DNA of 64,000 nt from Notamacropus eugenii (Eukaryota > Chordata > Mammalia > Diprotodontia > Macropodidae): NCBI RefSeq assembly GCF_028372415.1, contig NC_092872.1:392358853-392422852 (forward strand), given 5' to 3'. Within the stretch, counting starts at the first letter, position 1, and the number at the start of each line of letters is the position of its first letter. Shown here piece by piece: positions 35,306 to 47,640 of this stretch. Under the pieces are notes generated by a model. It was given only the letters and a program-made list of their open reading frames with translations, searched no databases and was not told the origin of the DNA. Both the position numbers and the translations under genes were made by a program.

Positions 35306-36824
35306 TTGATATAATTCTGGTACTATATGATTTTAGTAGTAGTATTTTTATTTAGTATGTGTACGTGTATTCGTGTATGTGTGTGTGTTTATGCACAGAA
35401 ATTGAAGTGATAAAAAGAGCAGATCATTTGGCCATATAAAGGTGCTTTCTAAAGTACAAAATACCATATAAATGTGTTAGTGTTGAAGCAATAATTTGAC
35501 CATATTAGCTCCATTATTCCACACTACTTTGAATACTAATACTAATTCTGTCCTCTCCTCCACTGGTCTTGTTAATGACCACCACTAAATGACACAGTCC
35601 AAAAAGGTGAGAGAAACAGAGCTATAATGAAAGGCTTAGTTAAAGCTCCATCCAATCTGTTGTATGACAACTAAAAAGTAGCAGAATGTATTCATGCTTT
35701 TAAGGCATCAGCATGCCAGCCTATAGTTGTTCTCCAATGCTTTGATTTTGTCTTTGATAGACCATCTTCCTCATTCTTCCCTGGATATGAGAGCTGATTG
35801 AGGATTTACCTTTAGTTTTATTAATCGTTGCTTCAACTGGAAGATTTTAAAAATGCATCTTTGTTAGGAGGCTTCTTACTGCAACTGTGATCAACTCTAA
35901 ATTTCCATATTGCCATCTTTCCTATAATTTCAAAATTGTTTTCTTTAAGAAAAACTTGATTTATAGGACCATTTGATCATAACTTTAAAGTGAACTTCAA
36001 ATGTGTAGTTCACCACTACCACATTTTGTGGGTGAAGAAACTGAAGATCAGAGAATTTAGATTGCTTTTGCAAGTTCATCCAGGTAATAAATTCCAGAGA
36101 AATGATTCTGATCCATGCTATCTGATTCAAGATCTAACATTCTTTTCACGCACCATATTACCTTCCAAATAATTAAAAAAACTATTTCATCCCCCTGCTG
36201 CATGATTGCCCTAGACTAGAACAATTCAAAACTATATTCTTGACAAATTTATTTAAGAAATTCTCTTTGGCACCGTGGTTCTTCAAAGATCTTGCATAGT
36301 TTTTCCTATATTTAATGCTTATCAAAGATAATTATTGCAGGGAATGGATATAGTTGCCAACTTCTTTATCTTGAAACTTCAGCCTACCTGGAGTCATTAA
36401 TTTATCTTAAAGTTTTCTTTCTCTAGGTCATTTTTTGAAATCTCTACACCTTTTAAAGTGCAGCCATTGTAATGATATGAAATATAATTTTCCTAATGTA
36501 AACCTACAATTTACTTGAAATAGACAACATTTGTCCTTTAAAGCAGAAATAAGAAAGTAATACCTCACCTTCATATAATATTTCACCATATATAAAGCAG
36601 TTTCTTCATAGCAACTTGCAGGAGAAATATAATAAATATGACCACTCAGTTTTACTAGTGATGTCACTCGATTCCAGAGAGACTTAGCAACTTATCCACA
36701 TTGACATTAAAGCATGTAGCAAAACCAGGATCTGTTTAAACTCCAGTATTTTCTCCACTGTATTATGCTAGTTTTCTAGGCCACAAAGTATGACAGGTTA
36801 AAGAAGGCAGAGAAGTATATTTTC
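35306..36824. other. Unique DNA, no gene seen
   Basis: A short TG-rich run lies at 35345-35395. A possible antisense MIR trace lies at about 36015-36130 ('TGAAGAAACTGAAGATCAGAG'). Otherwise no coding frame or family recognised. Confidence 0.55.
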
Positions 36825-37268
36825 TTTTTCTTAAGTTATTTTATTTGTTTTCAGTGTTTCACAATCACTTCCATATATCTTAGATTTTTTCCCCTATCTC
36901 CTCCTCCTTCCCCACCTCTCCTACCACTCCTACCCAGAGATGACAATGCAACCTTACATAGGTTGTACACATACCTTCTTATTAAATACATTTTCACTTT
37001 TGTCATGTTGGATAAAAGAATTAAAATGAATGGGAGAAACCATAAAACAAAACCAAACAAAACATAGCACAAGAGAAAATGGTGGACTACATTCCGTGAT
37101 CCAGTTCCATAGTTCTTTCTCTGGATGTGGAAGGTGTTTTGCCTCAAGTTCAATGGGAATTTTTCAGATCCTTGCATTGCTGTGAAGGACTAAGTCTAGC
37201 AGGAAAATTCCTCATAAATTGCAGTTGTTGCTGTGTACAGATGTCTCCCAGTTCTTCTCCTTTCTTTT
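36825..37268 (-). mobile_element. L1 3'UTR fragment
   Basis: Antisense 3'UTR with blocks shared with 37345-37717 and 42190-42660: 'TTGTTTTCAGTGTTTCACAATC', 'TTTTCACTTTTGTCATG' and 'TTCTTTCTCTGGATGTGGAAGG'. It is a 5'-truncated insertion of about 440 bases. A second copy of the same 3'UTR begins only about 75 bases downstream. Confidence 0.8.
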
Positions 37269-37344
37269 GTTGTTTTGAAATGTAATTTGTGAACCCATGC
37301 AGGATTTACATTTATATATCTTAAAATTCACCTTAGTGATTTAT

Positions 37345-37719
37345 TAAGTAATTTATTTGTTTTCAGTATTTTACAATCACATATATTTTAGATAATGCCA
37401 CCTCCCTCCCTCACCTTCCCTCTCCCTCACCACTCCCTCTCCAAAATGGTGTACAATCTTATATAGCTTCCACACATGCATTCTTATTAAATGCATTTTC
37501 ACTTTAGTCATGTGGTATAGAAGAATTAAAAAGAATGGGAGAAAGCATCAAAACAAAACAAAACCTAACACAAAAAAAATGGTCAGCTTCATTCTGTGAT
37601 CCAATTCCATATTTCCTTCTCTGCCTGTGGAATGGATTTTACCTCAAGAGTTCATTGGGAATTTTTTTAGGTCTTTGCATTGCTGCAAAAGGCGAAGCCT
37701 ACCAGAAAAATTCCTCCCA
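37345..37719 (-). mobile_element. L1 3'UTR, part of copy split by sense HAL1
   Basis: Antisense L1 3'UTR that runs up to 'AAAAATTCCTCCCA' (37706-37719). The same copy resumes after the HAL1 at 40682 with 'CACTGGGGATGTTGCTGTC', which is the continuation of the 3'UTR as seen uninterrupted at 42.6 kb. Confidence 0.88.
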
Positions 37720-39760
37720 CGGGAGCAGGGCCAAGATAGTAGAGTAGAAAGACCCAAACATGCACTAGCTCTTCCCCCACAGCTCATAAAATAATGGTAA
37801 AGAAAGATTCACAACCAATTCTAGAGCTGCAAAAGCCACAGAACAACGTATTGGAGGACGTTTCCAGCCACGGGTGACATGAAAGGCCAATGGGAAAGGT
37901 CTGTTGCACCAGACGCAGAGCAGAGCCCAGTCCAGCCTTGGTTGCATGGCACAGCATCTAGAGGAGGACGTGAGAAGGCCATGGTGGCAGAATTCCCATC
38001 GGCAGTAACAGGGGTTTGCAGATCCCTCAACCCACAGAGGCCAAAAATCAGTGAGAGGGTTTCCTCAGCTAGCCTAGAAGAGGGGTGGCAGTGGCTGCTT
38101 CAGGGAGCAATGGCCATATTGGGCAATAGCAGCTCCCATAGCAGCCCCCACATCAGCCTGCATCCATTGCTGGATCATAAAACCCCTGAGGGCACTGAAC
38201 AGCTGATCCTTACCTAACCCTGCCTGGAGGCCCTGCCCCCACCTAATGCTCCTGGAGAAATTGAGTAGCTGATCTTTATCTCACACTGAATGGCATCCCT
38301 GCTCCTACTAAAAGCCTCTGGGGGAATCGAGGAATTTATCTGAATCTCAGCCCCCAGTACTGGCTTGGTGGAACTGGAAGCCAGGTGGTTGTGGAGAGGA
38401 AATTATTACTCACAGATTTTGGGCACAAAAGTTTCTGGTTGCTCCCAGACAAGTGTACATGCTTGATTTTGCCACCTTGAAGGAACTGAGATCTTACAGA
38501 TCCCAAGAGCATTCCCTCCTCTTGACAAAGGACTGGATCGAAAAATGCCCAAAAAGAAAAAAAATAAGACTATAGAAGGTTACTTTCTTGGTGAACAGAT
38601 CTTCTCCCATTCTTTCAGAAGAGGAAGAACAATGATTACCATCAGGGAAAAACATAAAAGTCAAGGCTTCTATACCCCAAACATCCCAAATCAGTATTCA
38701 ATGGTCTCAGGTCATGGAAGAGATCAAAAAGGATTTTGAAAATAATGTAAGAGAGGAAGAGGAAAAATAGGGAAGAGAAATGAGAGAGATGCAAGAAAAT
38801 CATGAAAAGTGAATCAACAACTTGTTAAAGGACACCCAAAAAATGCTGAAGAAAATAACACTTTTAGAAATAGGCTAACTCAATTGGCAAAAGAGGTTCA
38901 AAAAGCCAATGAGGAGAAAAATGCTTTAAAAAACAGAATTAGCCAAATGGAAAAGGATGTCTGAAAGCTCATTGAAGAAAATAGTTCTTTAAAAATTAGA
39001 ATGGATGGAGGTTAATGACTTTATGAGAAACAAAGAAATCACAAAATAAAACCAAAAGAATGAAAAAATGGAAGAAAAGGTGAAATATTTCATTGGAAAA
39101 ACAATTGACATGAAAAATAGATCCAGAAGAGACAATTTAAAAATTATAGGACTACCTGAAAGCCATGACCAAAAAAAGAGCCTAGACATCATCTTTCATG
39201 AAATTATCAAGGAAAACTACCCTGATATTCTAGAACTAGAGGTCAAAATAAATATTCACAGAATCCACCAATCACCTCCTGAAAGATCCAAAAATAGAAA
39301 CTTCTACTAATAGTGTGACTAAATCCCAGAGTTATCAGGTCAAGGAGAAAATATTGCAAGCAGATAGAAAGAAACAATTTGAGTATTGTGGAAATACAAT
39401 CAGGATAACACAAGATCTAGCAGCTTCTATATTAAGGGATGGAAGTGTTTGGAATATAATATTCCAGAAGTCAAAGGAATTAGGACTAAAACCAAGGATC
39501 GTCTACCCAGCAAAACCGAGTATAATACTTAAGGGGAAAAAATAGTCTTTCAAGGAAATAGAAGACTTTCAAGCATTTATGATGAAAAGACCAGAGCTGA
39601 AAAGAAAATTTGACTTTCAAACACAAGAGACAAGAGAAGCATGAAAAGGTAAACAGGAAAGGAAAATCATAAAGAACTTACTAAAACTGAACTGTTTACA
39701 TTCCTACATGGAAAGACAATATTTGCAACTCTTTTTTTCAGTATCTGGGTAGTTGGCGGG

Positions 39761-39805
<45 letters not shown>

Positions 39806-40667
39806 ACATACACACACACACACATAGAGAGAGAGAGACAGACAGAGAGCACAGAGGGTGAGTTGAATAGGAAAGAATAATATCTAAAAACATGATATTA
39901 AGGAGTGAGGGAGGAATCTATTGGGAGGAAAAAGGGAGAAATGGAATGGGGTAAATTATCTTTCATAAAAGAGGCAAGAAAAAACCTTTTCAATGGAGGA
40001 GAAAGGGGGGAGGTGAGATGGAAAACGTGAAGCTTACTCTCATCACATTTGAGTCAAGGAAGAAATAAAATGCATACTCATTTGGGTACAAAAATCTATC
40101 ATACAATGCAGGACAGTGGAGCAGAAGGCAATAAACAGGGTGGGGGGGATGGTGGAAGGGAGGGCAATGAGAGGAGGAAGCAATTAGAAGATAATACTTT
40201 TGGACAGGGACAAGGTCAAAAGACAGAAGAGAAGAAAAGCAGGATAGGATCGAGGGAAATTTAGTTCATCTTACATAGCATGACTATTAGGGAAATCATT
40301 TGCAAAACTGCAAAAAATAAAGTCTATATTGAATTGCTTGCCTTCCCAGTGGGATGAGTGGGGAGGGAGAAAAGAGGAGAAATTGGAATTCAAATATTAA
40401 GGAGCAACTGTTGATTATTTTTCTTATAAACAACTGGGAAACAAGAAATACAGGTAATGGGGTACAGAAATTTATCTTGTCCTACAGGACAAAAGAGAAG
40501 ATGGGGATAAGGGAAGGGAGGGATGTTAGAAGAGAGGGAAGATTGGTGGTAGGGGAAATTAAAATGCTCGGCACTTTGGGGTGGGGGGAGGGGAGAGATG
40601 GAGAGAAAACTTGGAACTCAAAATTTTGTGGAAATAAATGTTGAAAACTTAAAATAAATAAATTTTA
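37720..40667 (+). mobile_element. HAL1, near full length, inserted in antisense L1
   Basis: Begins 'CGGGAGCAGGGCCAAGATAG', has an 800-base 5'UTR, then ORF1 from ATG 38545 (MPKKKKNKTIEGYFLGEQ). The RNA-binding core follows as RRDNLKIIGLPESHDQKK (about 39125-39180) and the C-terminal domain as [15 protein letters not shown] (about 39340) and [11 protein letters not shown] (about 39410). The 3'UTR carries a CA/GA microsatellite (39765-39850) and ends TTGTGGAAATAAATG with an A-rich tail. No ORF2. ORF1 is broken after about 65 codons and again near 39310. It is flanked by AAAAATTCCTCCCA (37706-37719) and AAAAAAATCCTCCCA (about 40667-40681), its target duplication. Confidence 0.92.
39765..39850. 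repeat. (CA)n(GA)n microsatellite in HAL1 3'UTR
   Basis: About 60 bases of CA with two CATA interruptions followed by AGAG/ACAG units. It lies at the same 3'UTR position as in the other HAL1 copies. Confidence 0.96.
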
Positions 40668-40681
40668 AAAAAATCCTCCCA

Positions 40682-42185
40682 CACTGGGGATGTTGCTGTC
40701 TACAGACTTCTCCTGGTTCTGCTCCTTTCACTCAGCATCAGTTTATATGAGTCCCTCTCTGAAGTCCTTCTGGTCATCATTTGTCGTAACAAAATAGTAT
40801 TCCATTGTATTCATATGCCACAGCTTTTTCAGCCATTCACCAATTGATGGGCATTGCCTTGATTCCCGGTTTTTAGCCACCACAAAGAGAGCTGCTTTGA
40901 ATATTTTTGCACCTGTGGGACTCTTTCTCATTTTTATGATCTCTAGGGGATACAGTCCTAGAAGTACTATTGCTGGGTCAAAGAGTATGCCCATTTTTGT
41001 AACCCTTTGAGCATAGCTCCAAATTGCTCTCCAGAATGGGTGGATGCGCTCGCAGCTCCACCAACAATGAATTAGTGTTCCAACTTTCCCACATCCTCTC
41101 CAGCATTTATCATTTTCTTGTTCTGTCATGTTTGCCAATCTTATAGGTATGATGTGGTACCTCAGAGTTGTTTTGATTTGCATCTCTCTAATCTCTAGAG
41201 CATTTTTGCATATGACTATAGATATCTTTAACTCCTTCCTCTGAGAGTTGCCTGTTCATACCCTTTGACCATTTATCACTCGGGGAATGACTTTCATTCT
41301 TTTAAATTTGACTCAGTTCTTCATATATTTTAGAAATGAGGCTTTTATCACAGAAACTAGTTGCAAAAATTCTTTCCCAATTTTCTGCTTCCCTCCTAAT
41401 CTTGCTTGTATTGGGCTTCTTTGTGTAAAAATTTTCAATTTCACATAATCAAAAATATCCATTTTGTGCTTCCCTTTGCTGTAAAATATTTTTTGCCTCC
41501 TCCTGTGATGTAATTTACCTTTAGTGTATTCTTTTCACACTTTCCGTTACAATACCTTCACATGCTTAAATTTCATTTTTGTTATCACATCATTTATTTC
41601 ATACCCACTCTTTTTCTCTACGTATATTCTTTTCATATATTATAATAAATATACAGTTCTCAAGATTAACCAGCATCATTTTCCATTATAAGGATATAAA
41701 CAGTTTGCCCATAGTGAATAACAAGTTGTTTTTTTTTTCCCCGTTTCCCTTTTTATGCCTCTCTTGGGACTTGTGTTTACAGACTTAATTTTCTATTGAG
41801 CTCTGACCTTTTCATCAGCAAGGTCTGTAAATCCCTTGTTTCATTGACTGTACATTTCCTTGCCTGAAATATTATGCTTAACATTGCTGGGTAATTGATC
41901 CTTGTTTGTAATCTAAGCTTCTTTGCCTTAAAGATTATCATATTCCAATTCTTCCAATCTTTTAATGTAGAAGCTGCAAATTTTTTGTGATCTTGACAGT
42001 AGCTCCTAGATATTTGAATGATTTCCTTCTGGCTGCCTGTGGTATTTTCTCCTTCACATGATAGTTCTGGAATTTGGCAACGATACTCCTTGGTATTTTT
42101 AGTTTGGGGTCCCTTTTGAGAGGTGAACAGTGGATTATTTTGATGGCTATTTAACTCTCTTGATCTAGGACTTATGGACAGTTTT
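40682..42185 (-). mobile_element. L1 with internal deletion (ORF2 end joined to spacer and ORF1)
   Basis: Minus-strand ORF2 C-terminus is open at 41183-40743. It includes the Cys-rich motif CWRGCGKVGTLIHCWWSC and ends near MNTMEYYFVTTNDDQKDF, as in L1 ORF2. At about 41520 the sequence jumps to the inter-ORF spacer and ORF1 C-terminal region (41525-42185), matching 23.6-24.24 kb. The endonuclease and reverse transcriptase are therefore gone. The copy is cut at 42185 by the next antisense L1. Confidence 0.85.
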
Positions 42186-42419
42186 CCTTGATGATTTATT
42201 TTTTATCTTTTTTTTTATTTTTAATGTTCAAGAATCATTGCCATAAAACTTAGAATTTTTCCCCCCTACCTACTCCCTCAACCCTTCTCCCTCCTCAAGA
42301 CGGCATACAATTCTACCTAGGATTCACATATACATTTCTATTGAATACTTTTTCACTATATTCATGCTGTGTAGAAGAAATAAATAAATGAGAGAAATCA
42401 TATAACAAACCAAAACATA

Positions 42420-42421
<2 letters not shown>

Positions 42422-42453
<32 letters not shown>

Positions 42454-42464
42454 CCACACACAAA
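42422..42464. repeat. (CA)n microsatellite in L1 3'UTR
   Basis: About 20 CA units following 'AAACCAAAACATAATA'. It lies at a different 3'UTR site from the HAL1 microsatellites. Confidence 0.96.
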
Positions 42465-42719
42465 TGATCTGCTATATTCTTCAACTGAATTCCACAGTTC
42501 TTTCTCTGAATGTGGAAGGCATTTTGCTTAGAAGACCACTGGGATTTTTTTTTTTATGTCCTTGCATTGCTATGAAGATCCAAGATCCAAACTTACCAGA
42601 AAAAACTCTAGCACACTGTGGTCGTTGCTGTGCACAAAGTTCTCCTGGTTCTGCTCCTTTCACTCAGCATCAGACCATATAAGTCTTTCCAGGCCTCTCT
42701 GGAGTCTTCTTGTTCATCA

Positions 42720-45700
42720 TTTCTTATGGTGCAATAGTATTCCATTACATTTCTATACCATAATTTATTCAGCTACTCCCCAATTGATGGGCATCCCCTT
42801 GGTTTCCAGTTTTTGGCAACTACAAAGAGTACTGCCATAAATATTTTTGTACATGTGGGGAAATAGTCCTAGAAGCTATATTGCTGGGTCAAAGGGTATA
42901 CACATTTTTGTAGCCCTTTGGGCGTAGTTCAAAACCGCTCTCCAGAATGGTTGGATTAGTGTTCCAACTCTCCTACATCCTCTCCCACATTTATCGTTTT
43001 CCTGCTCTGTCATGTTTGCCAATCTAATTTTTGTGTGATGTGGTACCTCAGAGTTGTTTTGATTTTCATCTTTCTAATCAAAAGTGATTTAGGGCATTTT
43101 TCCATATGATTATAGATATGTTTAATTTCTTTCTCTGAAAATTGCCTGTTCATATCTTTTGACCGTTTATCAGCTGATGAATGATTTGTATTGTTGTACA
43201 TTTGACTCAGTTCTCTATATATTCTGGAAATGAGGCCTTTATCTCCAAGATTAGCTGTAAAAATTCTTTCCCAATTTACTATAACCCTCCGAATTTTGGT
43301 TGCATTGGGTTTGGTTGTGGAAAAACTTTTCAGTTTAATGTAATCAAAATTGACCATCTTGAACTTCATAATGCTCTCTGTCTCTTCTTTAGTCGAAACT
43401 TCTTTCCTTCTCCACAAATCTGATAAATACTCTATTCCTTTCTCCTCCTGTTTGTCCATGTCAGTCTTTATACCTATATTGTGTACCCCTTTGGACCTCA
43501 TGCTTGTGTAAGGTGTCAGGCATGGGTCTATGCTTAGTTTCCATCACACTATTATGCAGTTATCCCAGCAATTTTTTTGAACAGTGAGTTCTTATCCCAG
43601 CAATTTTTTTGAACAGTGAGTTCTTATCCCAGAAGCTGGGGTCCTTGGGTTTATCAAACAGGAGGTTGCTATTCTCCTTGCGTACTGTGTCTTGAGTACC
43701 TATCCTATTCCAGTTGTCTACCCTTCTGTTTCTTAGCCAGTACCAAGTAGTTTTGATAATTGCTGCTTTATAATACAATTTGTGATCTAGTAGCGCTAGG
43801 CCACTTTCCCTAGCATTTCTTTTCATTAGTCCCTTTGATATTCTGGACCTTTTGTTCCTCCAGATGAATTTTGATTTTATTTTATCCAGTTCTAGAAAAT
43901 AATTATCTGATAGTTTAATTAGTATGGCACTAAATAAGTAAGTTAATTTAGGTAGAATTGTTATTTTTATTATATTAGCTCGGCCTACCCATGAGCAACT
44001 GATGTTGTTCCACTTACTTAGATCTGATTTTATTTCTGCAAAAAGTGTCTTGTAATTGTGTTTATATAGTCCCTGTGTTTGTTTTGGCAGGTAAACTTCC
44101 AAGCATTTTAAAGTGTCTATCCTAGCTTTAAATGGGATTTCTTTTTCTATCTCTTGCTGTTGGCCTTTGTTGCTAATATATAGGAATGCAGAAGATTTGT
44201 GTGGATTTATTTTGTAACCTGCAACTTTGCCAAAGTTGTTTATTATTTCAAGTAGTTTTTTACTTGAATCTCTGGGATTCTATAAGTATATCATCATATC
44301 ATCTGCAAAGAGTGATAACATTTTTTCTTTTTTGCCTTTTCTTATTCCTTCAATTCCTTTATCTTGTGTAATTGCTACAGCTAACATTTCTAGTGCCATA
44401 CTGAATAATAGTGGTGATAATGGACATCCTTTTTTCACCCCTGATCTTATTGGAAATGCATCTAGGTTATCTCCATTGCATATAATGCTTGCTTAAGGTT
44501 TTAGGTAGATACTGCTTATTATTTTATGGAAAGTTCCCTTTATTCCTATGTTCTCACGCATTTTTAATAAGAATGGGTGTTGTATTTTGTCAAAAGCTTT
44601 TTCTGCATCTATTGACATAATCATGTGGTTTTTGTTAGTTTTGTTGTTCATATGATGGATACTGCTAATAGTTTTCCTGATATTGAACCAGCCCTGCATT
44701 CCTGGTATGAATCCTACCTGATCATAATGTATTATTCTCGTGACAAGATTCTGTATTAGTTTTGGTAAAATCTTATTTAAAATTTTTGCATCTATATTCA
44801 TTAGAGAAATTGGTCTATAATTTTCTTTCTCTGTTTTGTCTGTTCCTGGTTTGGGTATCAAAACCATATTTGTATCATAAAAAGAATTTGGGAGGACTCT
44901 TTCTTCCCCAATTTTCAAAAATAGTCTATATAGTATTGGAATTAACTGTTCTTTAAACATTTGATAGAATTCACTTGTAAATCCATCTGGCACTGGGTAT
45001 TTTTTCCTAGGGAGTTCATTGATGGCTTGTTCAATTTCTTGTTCTGAGATGGAATTGTTTAACTATTCAACTTCCTCTTCTGTTAATCTAGGCAATTTGT
45101 ATTTTTTAAAATAGTCTTCCATCTCATTTAGACTGTCGAATTTGTGGGCATAATGTTTGGCAAAGTACTTTCTAACTATTGTTTTAGTTTCCTCCTCATT
45201 GGATGTGAGTTCACCCCTTTCATTTTTGATACTAGTCATTTGATTTTCTTCTTTTTTAAATCAAATTGACCAAAGGTTTATCAATTTTATTAGCTTTTTC
45301 ATTAAACCAACTATTAGTTTTATTTATTAATTCAATAGTTTTCTTAATTTCAGTTTTATTGACCTCTCCTTTGGTTTTCAGTATTTCTAATTTGGTATTT
45401 ACTTTGGGATTTTCAATTTGTTCTTTTCCTAGCTTTTTCAACTGTATGCCCAGGTCATTGATCTCCTCTTTCTCTATTTTATTTATGTAGGCATTCAAAG
45501 ACATAATACTTCCCCTAAGAACTGCTTTTGCAGTATCCTATAGGATTTGGTAGGTTGTCTCATTATTGTCATTCTCTTGAATGAAGTTGTTGATTGTTTC
45601 TATGATTTGTTGTTTAACCCATTCCTTCTTTAGGATTAGATTATTTAGTTTCCAATTGATTTTTGGTTTATCTTTACATAGTCTTTTATTACATATAATT

Positions 45701-46385
45701 TTTACTGCATTATGATCTGTGAAGTATGCATTGATTTTCTCTACCTTTCTGCACTGGATTGTGAGGGTTTTATGTCCTAGTACGTGGTCAATTTTTGTGT
45801 ATGTACCATGTACTGCTGAGAAAAAGGTATATTCTTTTCTATTCCCATTCAATTTTCTCCAAAGATCTATCATATCTACCTTATCCAGAGTTTTATTTAC
45901 CTCCTTAACCTCTTTCTTGTTTATTTTGAGGTTGGATTTATCAAGTTCAGAGAAGGGGAGTTTGAGGTCCCCCACTAGTATAGTTTTGCTGTCAATTTCT
46001 TCCTTCAACTTCCCCAATTTCTTCTCTAAGAATCTGGATGCTATACCACTTGGAACATACATGTTAATAATGATATTGTTTCATTGTCTGTGGTGCCTTT
46101 TAGCAAGATATAGTTTCCTTCCTTATCTCTTTTGATTAGATTTATTTTTGCTTTTGTTTTGTCTGAGATTAGGATTGCTATTCCTGCTTTTCTTGTATCA
46201 GCTGAAGCACAATATATTCTGCTCCAGCCTTTGACCTTTATCCTGTGTGTATCCCCCCATTCCAAATATGTTTCTTATAAACAACATATTGTTGGATTAT
46301 GGCTTTTAATCCATTCTGCTATCCGTCTCAGTTTTATGGGAGAGTTCATTCCATTCACATTCACAGTTATTATTACAATCTGTGT
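42720..46385 (-). pseudogene. L1 ORF2 remnant (endonuclease-reverse transcriptase)
   Basis: Decayed ORF2 of about 1,200 codons. The endonuclease starts with ITVNVNGMNSP (about 46375) and continues IYCASADTRKAGIAILISDK (about 46215). A long open piece lies at 46062-45538. Reverse-transcriptase pieces include [15 protein letters not shown] (44985), [17 protein letters not shown] (about 44620) and the catalytic box FADDMMIYL (FADD codons at 44309-44298), which is intact, unlike the copy at 17.5 kb. An open piece at 44102-43560 carries SNLLFDKPKDPSFWDKNSLF and a 32-base tandem duplication at its end (43560-43623), which shifts the frame. The longest unbroken pieces are 180, 174 and 166 codons. 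Confidence 0.88.
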
Positions 46386-47030
46386 ATTTCCCTCCATCCT
46401 CTTTCCTGCCATTTGTGCTTTTAGCTCTCCCATCTCCCTTCCCCTCGTCAATAGCTTTCACTTTTCACCACCACCTACTGCAGCCTTCCCTTTTTTCTTT
46501 TAACTGCCCTCCCTTTTACTCCCCTTTACCCTTACTGCTTCTTCCCTCCCTTTTAGCTTCCCTTCCCCTTTCTTCCCCCTTCCCCTCCTACTGCTTATTA
46601 AGTTACCAGATTGTTTGCCCTTCCCATTGATCACAGTGATCCAGTATTTTTAGACATTTAATGTGCAGGTTGATAGTCTCAGAAGCAGCCACTACAGATA
46701 CCTGGGGCTCTGTAGCTCTCATTTACTTGGTTCCTATGGACCCTGAAATGCTGCTGCTGCCTCAGACCACCCCGAGTCTTCCTGCTTGGCTGCACTGAGG
46801 CAGGGATGTGCTGCACCATGCACTGTGTGCTCCTCCATCCCCACAGAACAGAACCTTCCCCTCGGACCTTCCAGTCTGTCCTGGGCTGTGACTCTGCCTC
46901 ATTCTGTCTCCTATTGGATTCTGTCCCTCCAAAATCTGGTCAGATTCTCTTTTTAGGGGTATCTAAAAGAGTTTCTCTAAGAGCTTAGGTGAGTAGTTGC
47001 TCTCACTCCGCTATCTTGGCTCTGTCCCCC

Positions 47031-47640
47031 TGGGTTTTTCTATGCTATTTTCCTATAAGTGTTGCTCTCACTCTCTTCATGATCCATCTTCTCTGTCTGT
47101 TCTCTCAACCCATATTTACTTTGAAATTTTCTCCCTGTGTCCATGCTCTCACCCTGCACTAGTTGCTGGTTGACCCCAGACTTTCCAACTCATCACCTAC
47201 AAGGACAAGTATATTTTTTGAAGGTCAATGCCCCCAGACCTAATCCAGGATAAGGTCCTCATCTTCCTCACTAATAACTTCTCTTTATTAATAGTGGAAT
47301 CCCTTCCCACGTCTAAAGTACAATCTCTTTCCCTTCCTTTAAATCTTTCCCTCCTCATCATCCACTCATCTATAGGCTCTTCTCTTTCTGAAACCAAAAA
47401 AGTCACCTTTCTATCATGGTTAGCCCTTGATTACCCAGCATATCACACACTCCTTACTATCCAAGTGCTCCCCTCCAACTCTTTCATGTGTCCTCCCATT
47501 TTATAATATATTTCCAGAAAAGAAGCATTTACTTCCATACTAATTGTCACCAGGTTTTCCCCCCATGGTACTGCTTCTACCTATTCAATATCACCTCTGC
47601 CAGATTTTCACCTTAACCACTGTCTCTGATTGTACATTTT
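47031..47640. other. Pyrimidine-rich unassigned DNA
   Basis: C/T-rich sequence just upstream of the L1 5' end. Short frames occur on both strands (for example 47228-47506) but show no recognisable protein similarity. It could be older repeat DNA. Confidence 0.45.

Larger units (their letters stand above)
42186..47030 (-). mobile_element. L1 with long ORF2 but no ORF1
   Basis: Minus strand: 5'UTR (47030 to about 46640; begins 'GGGGACAGAGCCAAGATAGC') joined directly to the purine-rich inter-ORF spacer (about 46625-46390). Then come ORF2 (46385 to about 42720) and a 3'UTR with a CA repeat (42422-42464), ending at the T-rich block near 42190. ORF1 is entirely missing. It is the best preserved L1 in the window, but ORF2 is split by several frame breaks. 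The 5'UTR matches that of the 6.2-8.1 kb L1. Confidence 0.88.

Noticed and set aside
45719-46135. A 138-codon plus-strand frame
   Set aside because: It is the antisense shadow of the L1 ORF2 endonuclease region read on the minus strand.
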